DNA of 28,329 bases from Chara braunii (taxonomy: Eukaryota; Streptophyta; Charophyceae; Charales; Characeae), in assembly GCA_003427395.1 (NCBI GenBank), contig BFEA01000166.1, positions 2,290,227 through 2,318,555 on the forward strand, in the 5' to 3' direction. Made by a program: the position numbers and the translations under genes. Within the stretch, counting starts at the first letter, position 1. Every line of letters begins with the position of its first letter. Below the pieces are notes generated by a model, which was not told the DNA's origin, made no database searches, and saw nothing but the letters and a program-made list of their open reading frames with translations. Shown one piece after another: positions 8,983 through 17,641 of the stretch.

Positions 8983-9770
8983 AAACACTCCCACCAGTGC
9001 TAGTGGTGCTGGTTAAGGCAGACACCGCTAGCACCTGGGGCCTCGACCCACTAGCATCGCGTAAAACGGTGTGTGGCGGCCGTTTCTTTAAAAAAAAACA
9101 TATAAAGAATCCTTTTTTTTTTTTTCAGAAATGCAAAGAAAACAAGGCCAACGCTATGCATCCACACTTCCACCAACCCGGTACATCTGCATGCAACCTT
9201 CCCGCCGGCCTGTTCACAGTCTTCCACGGAAATCTCAATATTCTCAATTTCTGCCTAAAAAAATAGCAAGGCGCGAAGCTTCAAAAACACCCCCCCCCCA
9301 AAAAAACCATAGTATTGAAGCTTCGCGCCAACGCAAAGTGGCCAACTAAATGGCCAACAAATGATTAAGAAAAAAATTCTACTGGCCGACAGGAAGCTGC
9401 ATCCACAAAAACAGAGACAATCCACACTAGCAGTGGATACACGAAATCATCAACGACTCACACATGTCACAGAAGGCCACACGTGGTCGAAAACGGCGGA
9501 GCACAAGCGTAAATCGGACGTAGTGGGACGAGGCCCCTGGGGAGAGGCTCCATCTATTAGTGGGGAGCATCACTTGCTGGAAAACAGGTCCAGAGTCCCT
9601 TGTACAGAATGATTCAGAAACAATTCAGGAACATCAGAAAAAAATCAGTATCTGGAAAAAACTGCCAGCATTGATTACTCTGGATTCCAGATGATTAACT
9701 GAGCAGGATATCAGGAAATGACTGAGCAAAGGCCTGCCAGCATTGATTACTCCTCATTCCTGTTGTAATG
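8983..9770 (-). mobile_element. S2 retroposon copy carrying a nested MITE
   Basis: The ends of the minus-strand S2 body are split. CCAGTGCTAGTGGTGCTG and CACCGCTAGCACCTGGGG lie before 9040. GGAGAGGCTCCATCTATTAG, GTGGGGAGC and GGTCCAGAGTCCC lie after 9538. Joining the two sides gives the uninterrupted order of the S2 copy at 25148-25260. The upstream S2 block GCCAGCATTGATTACTC follows, twice (about 9663 and 9736). Confidence 0.6.
9037..9540. mobile_element. MITE family A, copy 1
   Basis: Inverted ends: CCTGGGGCCTCGACCCACTA on the left, and GTAGTGGGACGAGGCCCCTGG on the right, whose inverse begins CCAGGGGCCTCG. Subterminal CGTAAAACGGTGTGTGG occurs at the left. An internal hairpin has arms GGCGCGAAGCTTC (about 9271) and GAAGCTTCGCGCC (about 9317). 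Copy 2 is at 15853-16552. The host S2 sequence itself contains CCTGGGG, so the exact border and TSD are ambiguous. Confidence 0.7.
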
Positions 9771-9984
9771 CCCCTACAAAAAAACAAGCCCCCAAAAAGG
9801 CAGAGTAGTCTCTCTCTGTCCACTCTTAGACTAGTGGATTGTCAGAAATCCCCAAACAGTGGATATGTGTAGACAGGCTACTTAGAGAGTGAGATGCAGG
9901 ATGAGGGGACACAGAGGACTGCCAATGCCTCTCGGAGGACTCTCGTTGTTCCCTGAAGTCTGGTCCATCTTCCGGAGCTACTCA

Positions 9985-10153
9985 GAAGGTCCACTGGACC
10001 CGGTTTCCCGCAGAAAGGTGCTGCATTTCATAGCCAAAGCCGGGGTGATTGCCCTGGTAAGACAGATTGATGTATATTTCATATGGGCCGCTGGGGCCCG
10101 TTCCCAGCACATGTCGCTCCCCACGAATAGATCGGAGCCAGGTGTTTTGTTGG

Positions 10154-10186
<33 letters not shown>
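9985..10186 (+). mobile_element. Divergent S2 retroposon with poly-A tail
   Basis: CGCTGGGGCCCGTTCCCAGC, GCTCCCCACGAATAGAT and GGAGCCAGGTG align with the S2 body, followed by about 28 A residues (10158-10185). The 5' end is uncertain. Confidence 0.5.
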
Positions 10187-10190
<4 letters not shown>

Positions 10191-10202
10191 CTGACTTCTT
10201 CT

Positions 10203-10396
10203 CCTTCTTCCAACTGGCCTAGCTCAGTTGGTACACCCTTGAGCTTTTGAAATACGGACCTGAGTTCGGACTCCAGATGAGTAAAACACTACAATTCTGA
10301 ATTACCTAGGGCTGATCAGTTCGATGATGAGATCTCAAGGCTGTCACCTGTTATAAAAAAAAAGAAAAAAAAGGAAAAAAGTTCAACAAACAAACA
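10203..10396 (+). mobile_element. tRNA-derived SINE S1 with perfect 16-bp TSD
   Basis: A complete-looking 194-bp SINE. The A box TAGCTCAGTTGG (about 10220) matches the Pol III consensus and the B box is GAGTTCGGACTCC (about 10262). The body contains CTCAAGGCTGTCACC, and the tail is A-rich with G interruptions. AACTCTGACTTCTTCT occurs at 10187-10202 and 10397-10412, a perfect target duplication. It inserted directly after the poly-A tail of the preceding S2 copy. Intact boxes mean it could be transcribed by Pol III. Confidence 0.85.
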
Positions 10397-10412
10397 AACT
10401 CTGACTTCTTCT

Positions 10413-10812
10413 GACAGAGACGCCCCTGTTCGTAGCGGATATATCACTCAACTTTCCCTCACCCTTCTGAAGTCTGTGGCAATGATTGCTTCCTCTCCGA
10501 AAGGATTAACACACGGCTCCTTTCATATCGCCAGGTGTATATTCCCCTCGTCCTGGATGCGTGGGGCCCGCTATCCCTTAAGTTGGGTGGCCTCCAGAGT
10601 AGGCCCACCTCCAAATCCCAACAGTTACTTTGTCCCCCTGGTTTGCAGTGCCTACTTGACATGCTGTGCGTCAACTCGTCAATCCTTCATTCATTGTCTT
10701 TTGCAAATTTGAGATGGGAGTAAGTCCCCCATATTGATCACCCGGTCATTATTTGGTGTGCATTGAGACACTCATTGGTGTTGCTTGGAGAAGGCTGTTC
10801 TTACAGAGGTGG
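10413..10812. other. No recognisable feature
   Basis: Mixed composition; open frames are short and match no family I recognise. Confidence 0.4.
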
Positions 10813-10813
10813 A

Positions 10814-10836
10814 ATATATATATATATATATATATA
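10814..10836. repeat. (AT)n microsatellite
   Basis: A pure AT/TA dinucleotide run, the first of three around the candidate ribozyme. Confidence 0.9.
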
Positions 10837-10941
10837 ACCGAGAGTCTGTAGAGTTTTCCATCTGGTGTGGGTGAGTGATAGTCTACTTTGATTTTGGTTA
10901 AGGTAGATTATCATTTACAGTTTAATCAGTGAGGGGATTCT

Positions 10942-11001
10942 GCAGACTGTTGAGGGTTCAGCCTCCTGATGAGTNGGTGAAACTCCGACNAAACANTTTG
11001 T
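10942..11001 (+). ncRNA. Candidate type III hammerhead ribozyme
   Basis: The invariant core CTGATGA is at 10966-10972 and NAAA (GAAA expected) at 10990-10993. Stem II pairs 10973-10977 with 10985-10989 (GTNGG/CCGAC) around a 7-base loop. Stem I pairs GAGG (10952-10955) with CCTC (10962-10965) around loop GTTCAG. Stem III pairs 10942-10950 with 10993-11001 (nine pairs including A-U and G-T wobbles). Predicted cleavage is after GTT, between 10951 and 10952, which satisfies the NUH rule. Loops I and II share the complementary words TTCA and TGAA, as expected for the tertiary contact. Three N bases fall at 10975, 10990 and 10996; pairing and core rules predict C, G and G. Such ribozymes occur in retrozymes and Penelope-like elements, but no RT or LTR is seen nearby. 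Confidence 0.75.
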
Positions 11002-11031
11002 CACAGCCCCTCGTTTGTTGTCCTCTTCTCT

Positions 11032-11174
11032 CTCTCTGCCTACGGTTTACNGGNCAGTTCTNTTTGTGACGATATATATATATATATATGTATATATATC
11101 GTCAAATAGAATATATATATATATATATATATCGTCACAAACAGAACTGCCCGGTAAACCGTAGGCACAGAGAG
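11032..11174. repeat. Long inverted repeat around (AT)n
   Basis: Arms of about 45 bases (11032-11078 and 11127-11174), containing TGCCTACGGTTTAC and its inverse GTAAACCGTAGGC, flank AT microsatellites. The right arm resolves three N bases of the left arm (11051 C, 11054 G, 11062 G). It lies 30 bases after the candidate ribozyme and could be an element end or an assembly artefact. Confidence 0.75.
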
Positions 11175-11543
11175 ATATATGTATCGTCATATAACTATGA
11201 ACTAAAAGAGCGCACTTTGCGAAACAAACAGCAAAAATTAAAGATTAAAAAAACAAGACAAACATGAAAGGCACACTGAAACCATTCATTTTTCTCATTC
11301 TTCTTTTAACTCCCCCTTCACCGTGCCTATCACGTACAAGGCTCGCCATGTTGGTGAAGTTGAGCGCGAGCTGTCCTCATAACGGCCCACTTGTACGCTA
11401 TGAGAAAGAGGCAGAGTGAAGGGGGAGGGGATAAACACAGGGAGGAGAGATGGAAAGAAGACAAACAAACAATGATAAAGGGAAAGTAAGGGAAAGTATG
11501 GAGTGTGGAGTGAAGATGAAGGCAAAAGAGGATAAGAAAAGGC
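11175..11543. other. No recognisable feature
   Basis: A purine-rich plus strand from about 11400 to 11560, possibly 3' flank of the following minus-strand pseudogene. No motif found. Confidence 0.4.
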
Positions 11544-13218
11544 TCAAGAATGAGTCTGTCCTTGATGACAGAGGGGACATACATTGTAAGGATGAGGTGG
11601 ATGAACACATGGAAGACCTAACTGAGCATTCTCAGTGCAGCAATTGCCACGACGATTGGCATTGAGCATGCCCACCACACCCCCCCGACAAATGGCATGT
11701 CGATTGCAGGCCAAAATGACGGAAGAATGGTCACCACAAAAGACCATGCATTCACTATAGCGCCCATGGCTGCAAAATGGACATATATTGTCCAGATACG
11801 GGGGTTGCCTGCAGTCAGGAACGGGCGGGCAGTCCTCTGCACACATGGATGCAAAAACCATGTCATTGTAGTGATTGTGACAGAGATGATGGCGGCTACA
11901 GCCAAGTGTAACTGTGTTTGTGGCTGTACATTGTTTTGCTGCAGCACGGGGTCAGAGGAATGATCTTCAACATAAAAGAGATTGCGGATGGTTTGTTGTG
12001 GCAAGAAAACAACATCATTTTGTAAGAAATCAGTGACATCAGTCATAACATGGACCATGGTGTTGTTGTCCCACAACTCCCAATGGTCAGAGGCATGCAC
12101 AATGGCCATGTAATGGTATGGGCCGTGCTCAATGCAGGCAGAGATGTGGGATGGAGGATTAAACCACGCCCCTCCATGAGCATTGCGCAGTTCAAGTTGA
12201 CGGTCCCTCATTGCTACGTGTAGGACAACAATGGTAAAGCCTCATTCGATGGTATAATTACAATCCTCTGGCTGTAGTTGGGGAAGATCATCATCAAGCT
12301 GAAGGGCGATTGCAAGGAAGTCTGATGGTGTATAAAACGGGCGGTGGAGAATGTGAAGACAGATATTAGTTGCTGTCAGACCACAAAGATTGGTGAGGTT
12401 TTCAGGCTGGTTTGTTGGATGCTGGCCAACAATTTGCAGATTAGGTGTTGCAAGCCCCAAAATGTGTTGGGTTGTTTGTTGGTCAGTCATTTGCAGATCA
12501 CCCATGTGGCCTGTGCGTGGCAGAGCACAAATTTGTGGTTCATCCGAACAATGTTGGTCAGCCATTTGCAGATTCCCCATGTGGCTTTACTTAAAATCAT
12601 TATCATCATTTCGGTCTCATAGAAGGATCAGCACTTACAGAGCTGAAGGGACGCTTGGTCCGGTTCCCAGCATGAGCTGTACTTTTTATTTCCACTCACT
12701 ATGATGTAAAGGGACGCTGGACCCGTTTTCCAGCAGGTGCAGCTCCCCACCAATGGAAAAGAGCCATTAAAAAATAAAATAAAAAAATAAAAAATAAAAA
12801 ATAAAAAAAGATCCCCCATGTGGCCTACGCCTTGTGAGGTCAACTGCAATCCGGGCAGATCATGTGCCAATCCCTCAACGTGCAGGGCTGCATCCTGAGT
12901 AGGGACTGTACCAGGAGTCGGGAGTGTACTCTGGGCAGGGACCACATCGTGTTGTACATGTGAGTCATGAATATCTAACACTGCAAAGTACCATGGCTGC
13001 CTGCAAGCAGCTGGGCTGGCTGCCGGAAGCATAGGAGCGGATATTGCCATTTGAAACAAAGGAACTGCAACCTGTGGAGAAGGCACAGAGAGAATCGGGG
13101 CAGACAAAGAAACAGGTTGCTGATCCCCGGACAAATGACGATGTCGCGGATGTTGTCGGTGATACACAACAAGAGGAGTAGCGGTGTTGCAAACAGAAGA
13201 TGAACTTGTCCCTAGCAA
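11544..13218 (-). pseudogene. Broken Josephin-like cysteine peptidase gene
   Basis: Read on the minus strand, one ancestral frame runs from 13218 through a retroposon insertion (12586-12808), continues in phase to a TGA at 12242-12244, and goes on in the same frame to about 11880. The first 130 residues are Ser/Pro/Gln-rich. Three repeats of the type H-M-G-x-L-Q-M-x-D-Q follow. Then comes a papain-order signature: N-L-C-G-L (Cys codon 12383-12385), T-P-S-D-F-L-A-I-A-L-Q-L-D-D-D, G-P-Y-H-Y-M-A (His 12113-12115) and W-E-L-W-D-N-N (Asp 12068-12070). The 15-residue His-to-Asp spacing equals the His-to-Asn spacing of Josephin deubiquitinases of the ataxin-3 type. A shift near 11900 leads to a Cys/His-rich frame ending at 11544 with C-P-F-C and C-P-L-C. 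The family call rests on motif order only. The present copy cannot make a full protein. Confidence 0.45.
12586..12808 (+). mobile_element. S2 retroposon insertion with 16-bp TSD
   Basis: A 223-bp insert ending in an A-rich tail (12768-12808). The flanks AGATTCCCCATGTGGC (12570-12585) and AGATCCCCCATGTGGC (12809-12824) form a 16-bp duplication with one mismatch. Inside, GGGACGCTGGACCCGTTTTC and GCTCCCCACCAATGG match S2, and a related 35-base block precedes it (12648). It split the Josephin-like frame; removing it restores the phase. Confidence 0.85.
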
Positions 13219-13261
13219 CGAATGTGGAACAAGGGGAACAATGGAAACAGGAGAGTGACCT

Positions 13262-13575
13262 CTGTAAAAGGAAGATGTATCTTTGACAACATAATGGTTA
13301 CCGTCCCGGCCTTGGAGGTGATCGAAAAGAAAAAAAGGGAAGTGTCAGTTCTTCTGTTGGATATGGAAAAGGCCTATGACAAAGTTGGTTGGACCTTCGT
13401 TTTCACGACCTTGGAAACGATGGGATTTGGGAAAGGTTTTTGCACCTGGGCAAAAACAATTTACACGGACGCAGCCTCGGTGGTATTAGTCAATGGGCTT
13501 CCCACTGACTCGCTCACTTAGACAAGGTTGACCCCTAGCCCTGCTGCCGTTTGTCATTCAGTTGGAAGTGCTTCG
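13262..13575 (+). pseudogene. LINE reverse transcriptase fragment
   Basis: The frame opens with G-R-C-I-F-D-N-I-M, then A-L-E-V-I, and the RT motif A L-L-L-D-M-E-K-A-Y-D-K-V-G-W with the catalytic Asp intact. It continues to G-L-P-T-D-S-L-T and a stop at about 13519. After a one-base shift the next LINE motif, R-Q-G then P-F-V-I-Q-L-E, can be followed to about 13570. The Y/F-x-D-D motif is missing and a MITE follows. It differs from the LINE at 21388-24596, which has Gly where this one has Asp, so a second LINE lineage is present. Confidence 0.8.
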
Positions 13576-13653
13576 CCCGATCATTATAGCTGCCTTAGGG
13601 GCATCTTTCAGTCCCGGTGCAATGGTAATGACGGGGCGTTTTATTAGGGCGAA
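13565..13653. mobile_element. Degenerate M1 MITE, copy d
   Basis: CGATCATTATAGCTGC on the left and AATGACGGGGCGTTTTATTA then GCGAAGACAG on the right match the M1 arms at 20364-20468. The left terminus is shortened. Confidence 0.6.
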
Positions 13654-13826
13654 GACAGTAGGTCTATCCGTCAACCCGATAAGCATCTCGCACCAGCATC
13701 TGACTGCAATTTGTATCTATACATCACGGACACCACACTGTAAGGATTATCGGCTGCCCACCTCAAGGTTACGCTTATCCTGTCAGGGTCTAACCTAACC
13801 CCTAGCTTGGCTTGTTCGGTCCACTA

Positions 13827-15452
13827 CCGTCTTCACCCAAAAATAACGCCCGGGCATTGTATACGAATATAACGCCCGTCGGGCCCGCCGGGCGTTATAT
13901 TCGTTTATAACGCCCGGTCTTTATATTCAGTAAATTAGTGGCAACTTCGGTGGGGCCCCAAAATTCCGAAGAAAAAAAAAAAACCAAAAAATTCTGTAGA
14001 AAACATATGTTGTCCAGAATTGCAATGCGACCATCTTTTGGCTGAGGGTCACTACAGAATTCCACTCGTCATCCATCTCCAATTGCCTCACCCACTACCT
14101 ATTATTCATCACTTGTCATCCATCTCCAATTGCCTCGCCATCAACGGACCACCCTCCATCCATCACCTTCACAATTGGATGATACGGTGCAGATCATCCA
14201 TAATGACAGGCTTGCTGCCGCCCCCATCAAGCCTGTCATCCTGGACAATCTTCACCTGCTGCAGCCCACACTAGGCTTGCCACCCTTTGTAGCCTTTGAC
14301 TGAAATACCCTTTGGCTGTTGGATCAGAGAGAGTGGGATATTTGCTCTTTGGAAATCTGCGCCGCTCGAAATTGGGTTTACGGCTTATTGGAAATCTGCT
14401 TTGCTCGAAATTGGGTTTAATTTCTTGAGGTGATTTACACTTCTTGACGTTTTCTAGTTTTAGGGTTACGGATGGACCTGCCGTTTATAATCGGATGATA
14501 TTCTGGAGATTATCCAAAATGACAGGCTTGATGTTGCCCCCCATCGAGTATGTCATTTTGGACAATCTTCTGCTGCAGCCCACAGTAGGCTTGCCTCCCT
14601 CTGTCGTCTTTTGACTGAAATTTCCTTTGGCTGTTGGATTGGAGAGAGTGGGACATTCGGCTTATTGGAAATTTGCTTTGCTCAAAATTGGGTTTAATTT
14701 CTGAGGCGATTTACACTTCTTGACGTTTTTGAAGGTTTTGGTTAATTAGTCCTTAATTGGGAATTCATTTTGTGTTGAGTATTAGTTATGATTAAAGTTT
14801 CTGTTTTGTAGATAATTTAGGGTTAGGGATTATTACGGTAATTGTATCAGGGAATCGGTCAGGAATTTGTGTGATTGTTTTTGATAATATAGAATTCATC
14901 TATATATTGGAATAGGATTAAATTCTAACTACTAACATAGATCAGGGTCTGCACGGGATGGCTGAAGACAGTCGTCTTCACTGTGGGAGGTCCGTGGTTG
15001 GGGATGGGACTGGCCGGAAGTGCCTCTCCCAGCCTGGATTGGCTATGGAATTCATGTGAGGGGCGCCGGGCCTGTTTCCCGATTTTATAATAAATGATTA
15101 GACAGGGTTGCCCCCCTGTCTAAAGAATTCCTTATAAATTCGGAAATAAGAAAATAAAAACAAAAATTGAACCGAAATATGCCCCTTGGAATCCAAAACC
15201 CCTTTCAACCCCCTTTAAAACCCATATATACCCCCCTCCCCACCCTTTCAAACCCATGTATACTACGTTTACAAGGCACTCTGCCCATGGAACATTCAAA
15301 TATAACGCCCGGGAGTTCTACTCGAATATAACGCCCAGGCGTTATATTTGAAGGGGCGTTCTATTTGAGAAAAAGAGAGTAAAAACGAAAATCTGATCTT
15401 TTTAGGGTAAAGTTGAATATAACTACCGGGCGTTATTTCTGGGTGAAGACGG
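13827..15452. mobile_element. 1626-bp TA-flanked M1 relative (M1e)
   Basis: The 27-base terminal inverted repeats differ at one position: left CCGTCTTCACCCAAAAATAA then CGCCCGG; right (inverse) CCGTCTTCACCCAGAAATAA then CGCCCGG. TA lies on both sides (13825-13826, 15453-15454). The word TATAACGCCC and its inverse recur within 110 bases of the left end and 160 bases of the right end. No transposase frame is visible. The interior contains two related ~280-bp segments and AT-rich sequence. TA duplication suggests the Tc1/mariner group, but this is inference. Confidence 0.75.
14175..14732. repeat. Direct duplication inside M1e
   Basis: AATGACAGGCTTG at 14202 and 14519, then CTGCAGCCCACA, TTTGGCTGTTGGAT, GAAATTGGGTTTAATTTCT-like and ACACTTCTTGACGTTTT occur in the same order in both copies. 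Each starts with a hairpin, for example TCCAAAATGACA opposed to TGTCATTTTGGA in the second. The second copy lacks about 40 bases. Confidence 0.8.
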
Positions 15453-15469
15453 TATGGGGGGTGAACTGC

Positions 15470-15605
15470 CTATTTCAGGTGGCGAGCGGGAAGTGTGCTT
15501 CAGGGGCCGTGGGAGAGGAGCCAAATGGATAACATGGGGAATCCGAACCCCAACCTCCTGAATACCACTTACATGTGCTCAACCAACTGAGCAAGGCCGC
15601 ATATT
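15470..15605 (-). mobile_element. SINE S1b relative, 3'-truncated
   Basis: The minus-strand head has TTGCTCAGTTGG (A box) and GGGGTTCGGATTCC (B box), then CGCTCGCCACCTGAAATA, which parallels the body of 5591-6108. It stops near the right end of M1e. Confidence 0.65.
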
Positions 15606-15646
15606 ATCAGATAGTTGTTCATAATATTGCCTTTTTTAAACTCTAG

Positions 15647-15690
15647 GCTACCAGAGTCGCGTCCACTTGCCCGGCCGGGCCAAAAAGATT
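15647..15690 (+). mobile_element. Left end of candidate element X2
   Basis: GGCTACCAG, then CCCGGCCGGGCC, then an A-run. The opposite end at 16553-16618 inversely begins CGCTACCAG followed by CGGGCCGCCCGGG. Short, but the same outer word and GC word occur in opposed orientation. Confidence 0.4.
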
Positions 15691-15711
15691 AAAAAAAAAA
15701 AAAAAAAATTA

Positions 15712-15810
15712 AATTTTTATTTTAAATTTGGTAAAGAATTTCAATGTGACCCTGAGGCAAAAGTTGTTCAGTTTAATTTTTTGCATAACATAGTTTTTTT
15801 TCGGATTTTT
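15712..15810 (+). repeat. AT-rich dispersed repeat R4, copy 2
   Basis: AAAGTTGTTCAGTTTAATTT and TTGCATAACATAG match 28255-28310 and the inverse of 1093-1215. T-runs follow. Confidence 0.65.
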
Positions 15811-15852
15811 TGTTTTTTTGTTTTTGTTTTTGTTTTTTTTTGGCTGGGACCT

Positions 15853-16552
15853 TTCCTGGGGCCTCGACCCACTAGCCAAGCGTAAAACGGTGTGTGGCAT
15901 GCGAAATGTGTTTAAAAAATAGGAAATAAAGGTTTTCCTGCATTTTTTTTTTCCCCGTTGATAAGGAGCCCGCAATAATGACTGACATCCCTCGTATCCG
16001 TTTCATTCCAATACATGTGACACCCCGACACTGCGCCCTTGTGATGATAGGGAAAGTACGGAGGTGGGTTGGCCAAGAGGTACTCATGTCTGTTTAGGCA
16101 CCTAGACACTTTTGTAGGCAACGTACAACCATGTTTTCGGAATGTAGACGCGTGTTAGGGTTTGTGCATCCTATTGAAAGGAATGCACTGACACCACATT
16201 TCTCGCCCTTATTTGTGGGCACTGCACAAAACGACGCCGTTATTACTTCCATTCCTCATTTTTTTCAGACTTTCCAAGCGAAAATCCGTTGGCGCGAAGC
16301 TTGGATATCACCCCATGGGTCAAAAATTGTTGTTATTGAAGCTTCGCGCCAACGGAAAGTGGCCAACAAAAACACCCAAAAAAAAAAAAAAAAACTTCCT
16401 ATTGGCCGTCAGCAGGGAAAAACCGCTCGCCCTACTCGGAAATATCATCACAGTTGATGTGGAGGGCAATCGGCGGCTGTTTTGGGTCACCCCGGGCCAC
16501 ACCGTGATAGAAAGCCCAGCCTCCAAGCGTAACGCTTGGCTAGTGGGTCGAG
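15853..16552. mobile_element. MITE family A, copy 2
   Basis: The left end CCTGGGGCCTCGACCCACTA continues GCCAAGCGTAAAACGGTGTG. The right end CGCTTGGCTAGTGGGTCGAG closes the inverted pair, with GGCCACACCGT inside it. The internal hairpin TTGGCGCGAAGCTT / AAGCTTCGCGCCAA is at about 16289-16351. It is about 200 bp longer than copy 1 because of different left interiors. Confidence 0.75.
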
Positions 16553-16618
16553 GGTCCTTGCACGGCCGGGCCGCCCGGGAAAATAGGGTGACCCGGGCGG
16601 CCCGCTGGTAGCGTTTTT
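16553..16618 (-). mobile_element. Right end of candidate element X2
   Basis: GGCCGGGCCGCCCGGG and CCCGGGCGGCCCG form an inverted pair around AAAATAGGGTGA. The outer CTGGTAGCG mirrors the GGCTACCAG start at 15647. A T-run follows. Confidence 0.45.
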
Positions 16619-16838
16619 TTTTTTTTTTTTTTTTTTGCCTATCGGAGGCTATGGAATATGTGAATTTAAAACTGGGACCGAAGTTTGGGGACTTCTTTTC
16701 CAGTTGAATATAGGACACTGTTTGTGGGTGCTTCATGGCATGACAAATAGGGGCCAGAGAGAAAAAAGTTATCTCCCACAATGGGGCTATCCTAGAGCTC
16801 AGGAAAAAATAGCCTAAGCAGATCCTGGATTTGAATCT

Positions 16839-16875
<37 letters not shown>

Positions 16876-16945
16876 ACCCCCGCCGATGGTAGTGATGCTG
16901 ATAAGAGCAGACACCACTACCAGTCGGGGAGAGGCTCCATCTACT
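16839..16945 (-). mobile_element. Truncated S2 retroposon with perfect 20-bp TSD
   Basis: CAGATCCTGGATTTGAATCT occurs at 16819-16838 and 16946-16965. Between them lie a T-run (the minus-strand poly-A) and the S2 3' part ACACCACTACCAG, GGGGAGAGGCTCCATCTACT. The element is 5'-truncated. Confidence 0.9.
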
Positions 16946-17054
16946 CAGATCCTGGATTTGAATCTGAGTCTGTATTGTAGCAAATTCTCTTTATGATCCT
17001 GCGGATAAAGGGATGCTTGTGAGTTGATTAGAGTCTATTTATATCGACACTCAC

Positions 17055-17176
17055 GGCATACTCACCACACTAGGACTTCTTTTACTTATTTCTGGATGCA
17101 ATTGCGGTCAGATGCATCCAGGTCTTGCCGTAAATGCGGTCAGATACATTTAAGATAGAGGTAGTGTGAGTATGCC
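17055..17176. mobile_element. Small MITE-like inverted-repeat element (M5)
   Basis: GGCATACTCACCACACTA at the left opposes TAGTGTGAGTATGCCC at the right. An internal pair of TGCGGTCAGAT words is present. Confidence 0.45.
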
Positions 17177-17358
17177 CCTCAGATGTCCCTGGCAGCATTC
17201 AGATCTTTTTTTTTTTGTTGAGGAAACTGTGGCTGTTTCACACTTCTTTTCGTTCTTTTTTTGTCACACTTTTAGTTTGAAATAGGCAAAAAATCAAAGA
17301 AAAGTCATGCTTGGCTTGTCCCTCCGGGCTGGTTGTGGAAGTGTAGCTACCTGACTTT

Positions 17359-17437
17359 CCAGCTCGCGCCAGGTGTTCCAGCTTCGCGCCAGGTGTACCA
17401 GCTTCGCGCCAGGTGTACCAGCTTCGCGCCAGGTGTT
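17359..17437. repeat. 20-bp tandem array
   Basis: Four units of CCAGCTTCGCGCCAGGTGTA, the first lacking one T. The core word AGCTTCGCGCCA is also in the hairpin of MITE family A. Confidence 0.9.
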
Positions 17438-17474
17438 AGGAGATGGGTGGTGCTCCCCGTACAGAGCAGAGTTA

Positions 17475-17641
17475 GGGCGAGATCCCACTGGCAAAGAGGG
17501 TTGTAGTAATTGTCTGAATGTGGACGTGGTTGTGGACAGGTGCGAAAAATTGTGATTGATCTACTTTTCTGCACCTCCGCGTGGAACATGTCCAGATTCA
17601 GACACTTCTTCCAATCCTCTTTGCCAGCGGGATCTGGCCCT
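17475..17641. mobile_element. MITE family M2, copy a
   Basis: Left AGGGCGAGATCCCACTGGCA then AAGAGG; the inverse of the right end is AGGGCCAGATCCCGCTGGCA then AAGAGG, 24 of 26 matching. Subterminal TGTCTGAATGTGGACGTG opposes CATGTCCAGATTCAGACA. TA appears to flank it. Confidence 0.8.

Noticed and set aside
10215-10280. tRNA gene on the plus strand
   Set aside because: It is the head of SINE S1 with a TSD, and no full cloverleaf is seen.
10400-11543. Penelope-like RT or retrozyme LTR pair around the hammerhead
   Set aside because: No RT motifs, no second hammerhead and no long direct repeats in the neighbourhood.
11618-11880. Hydrophobic C-terminal frame of the Josephin-like region, looking membrane-like
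   Set aside because: The alternative frame over the same bases has a dense, spaced Cys/His pattern, so the hydrophobic reading is probably out of phase after a shift.
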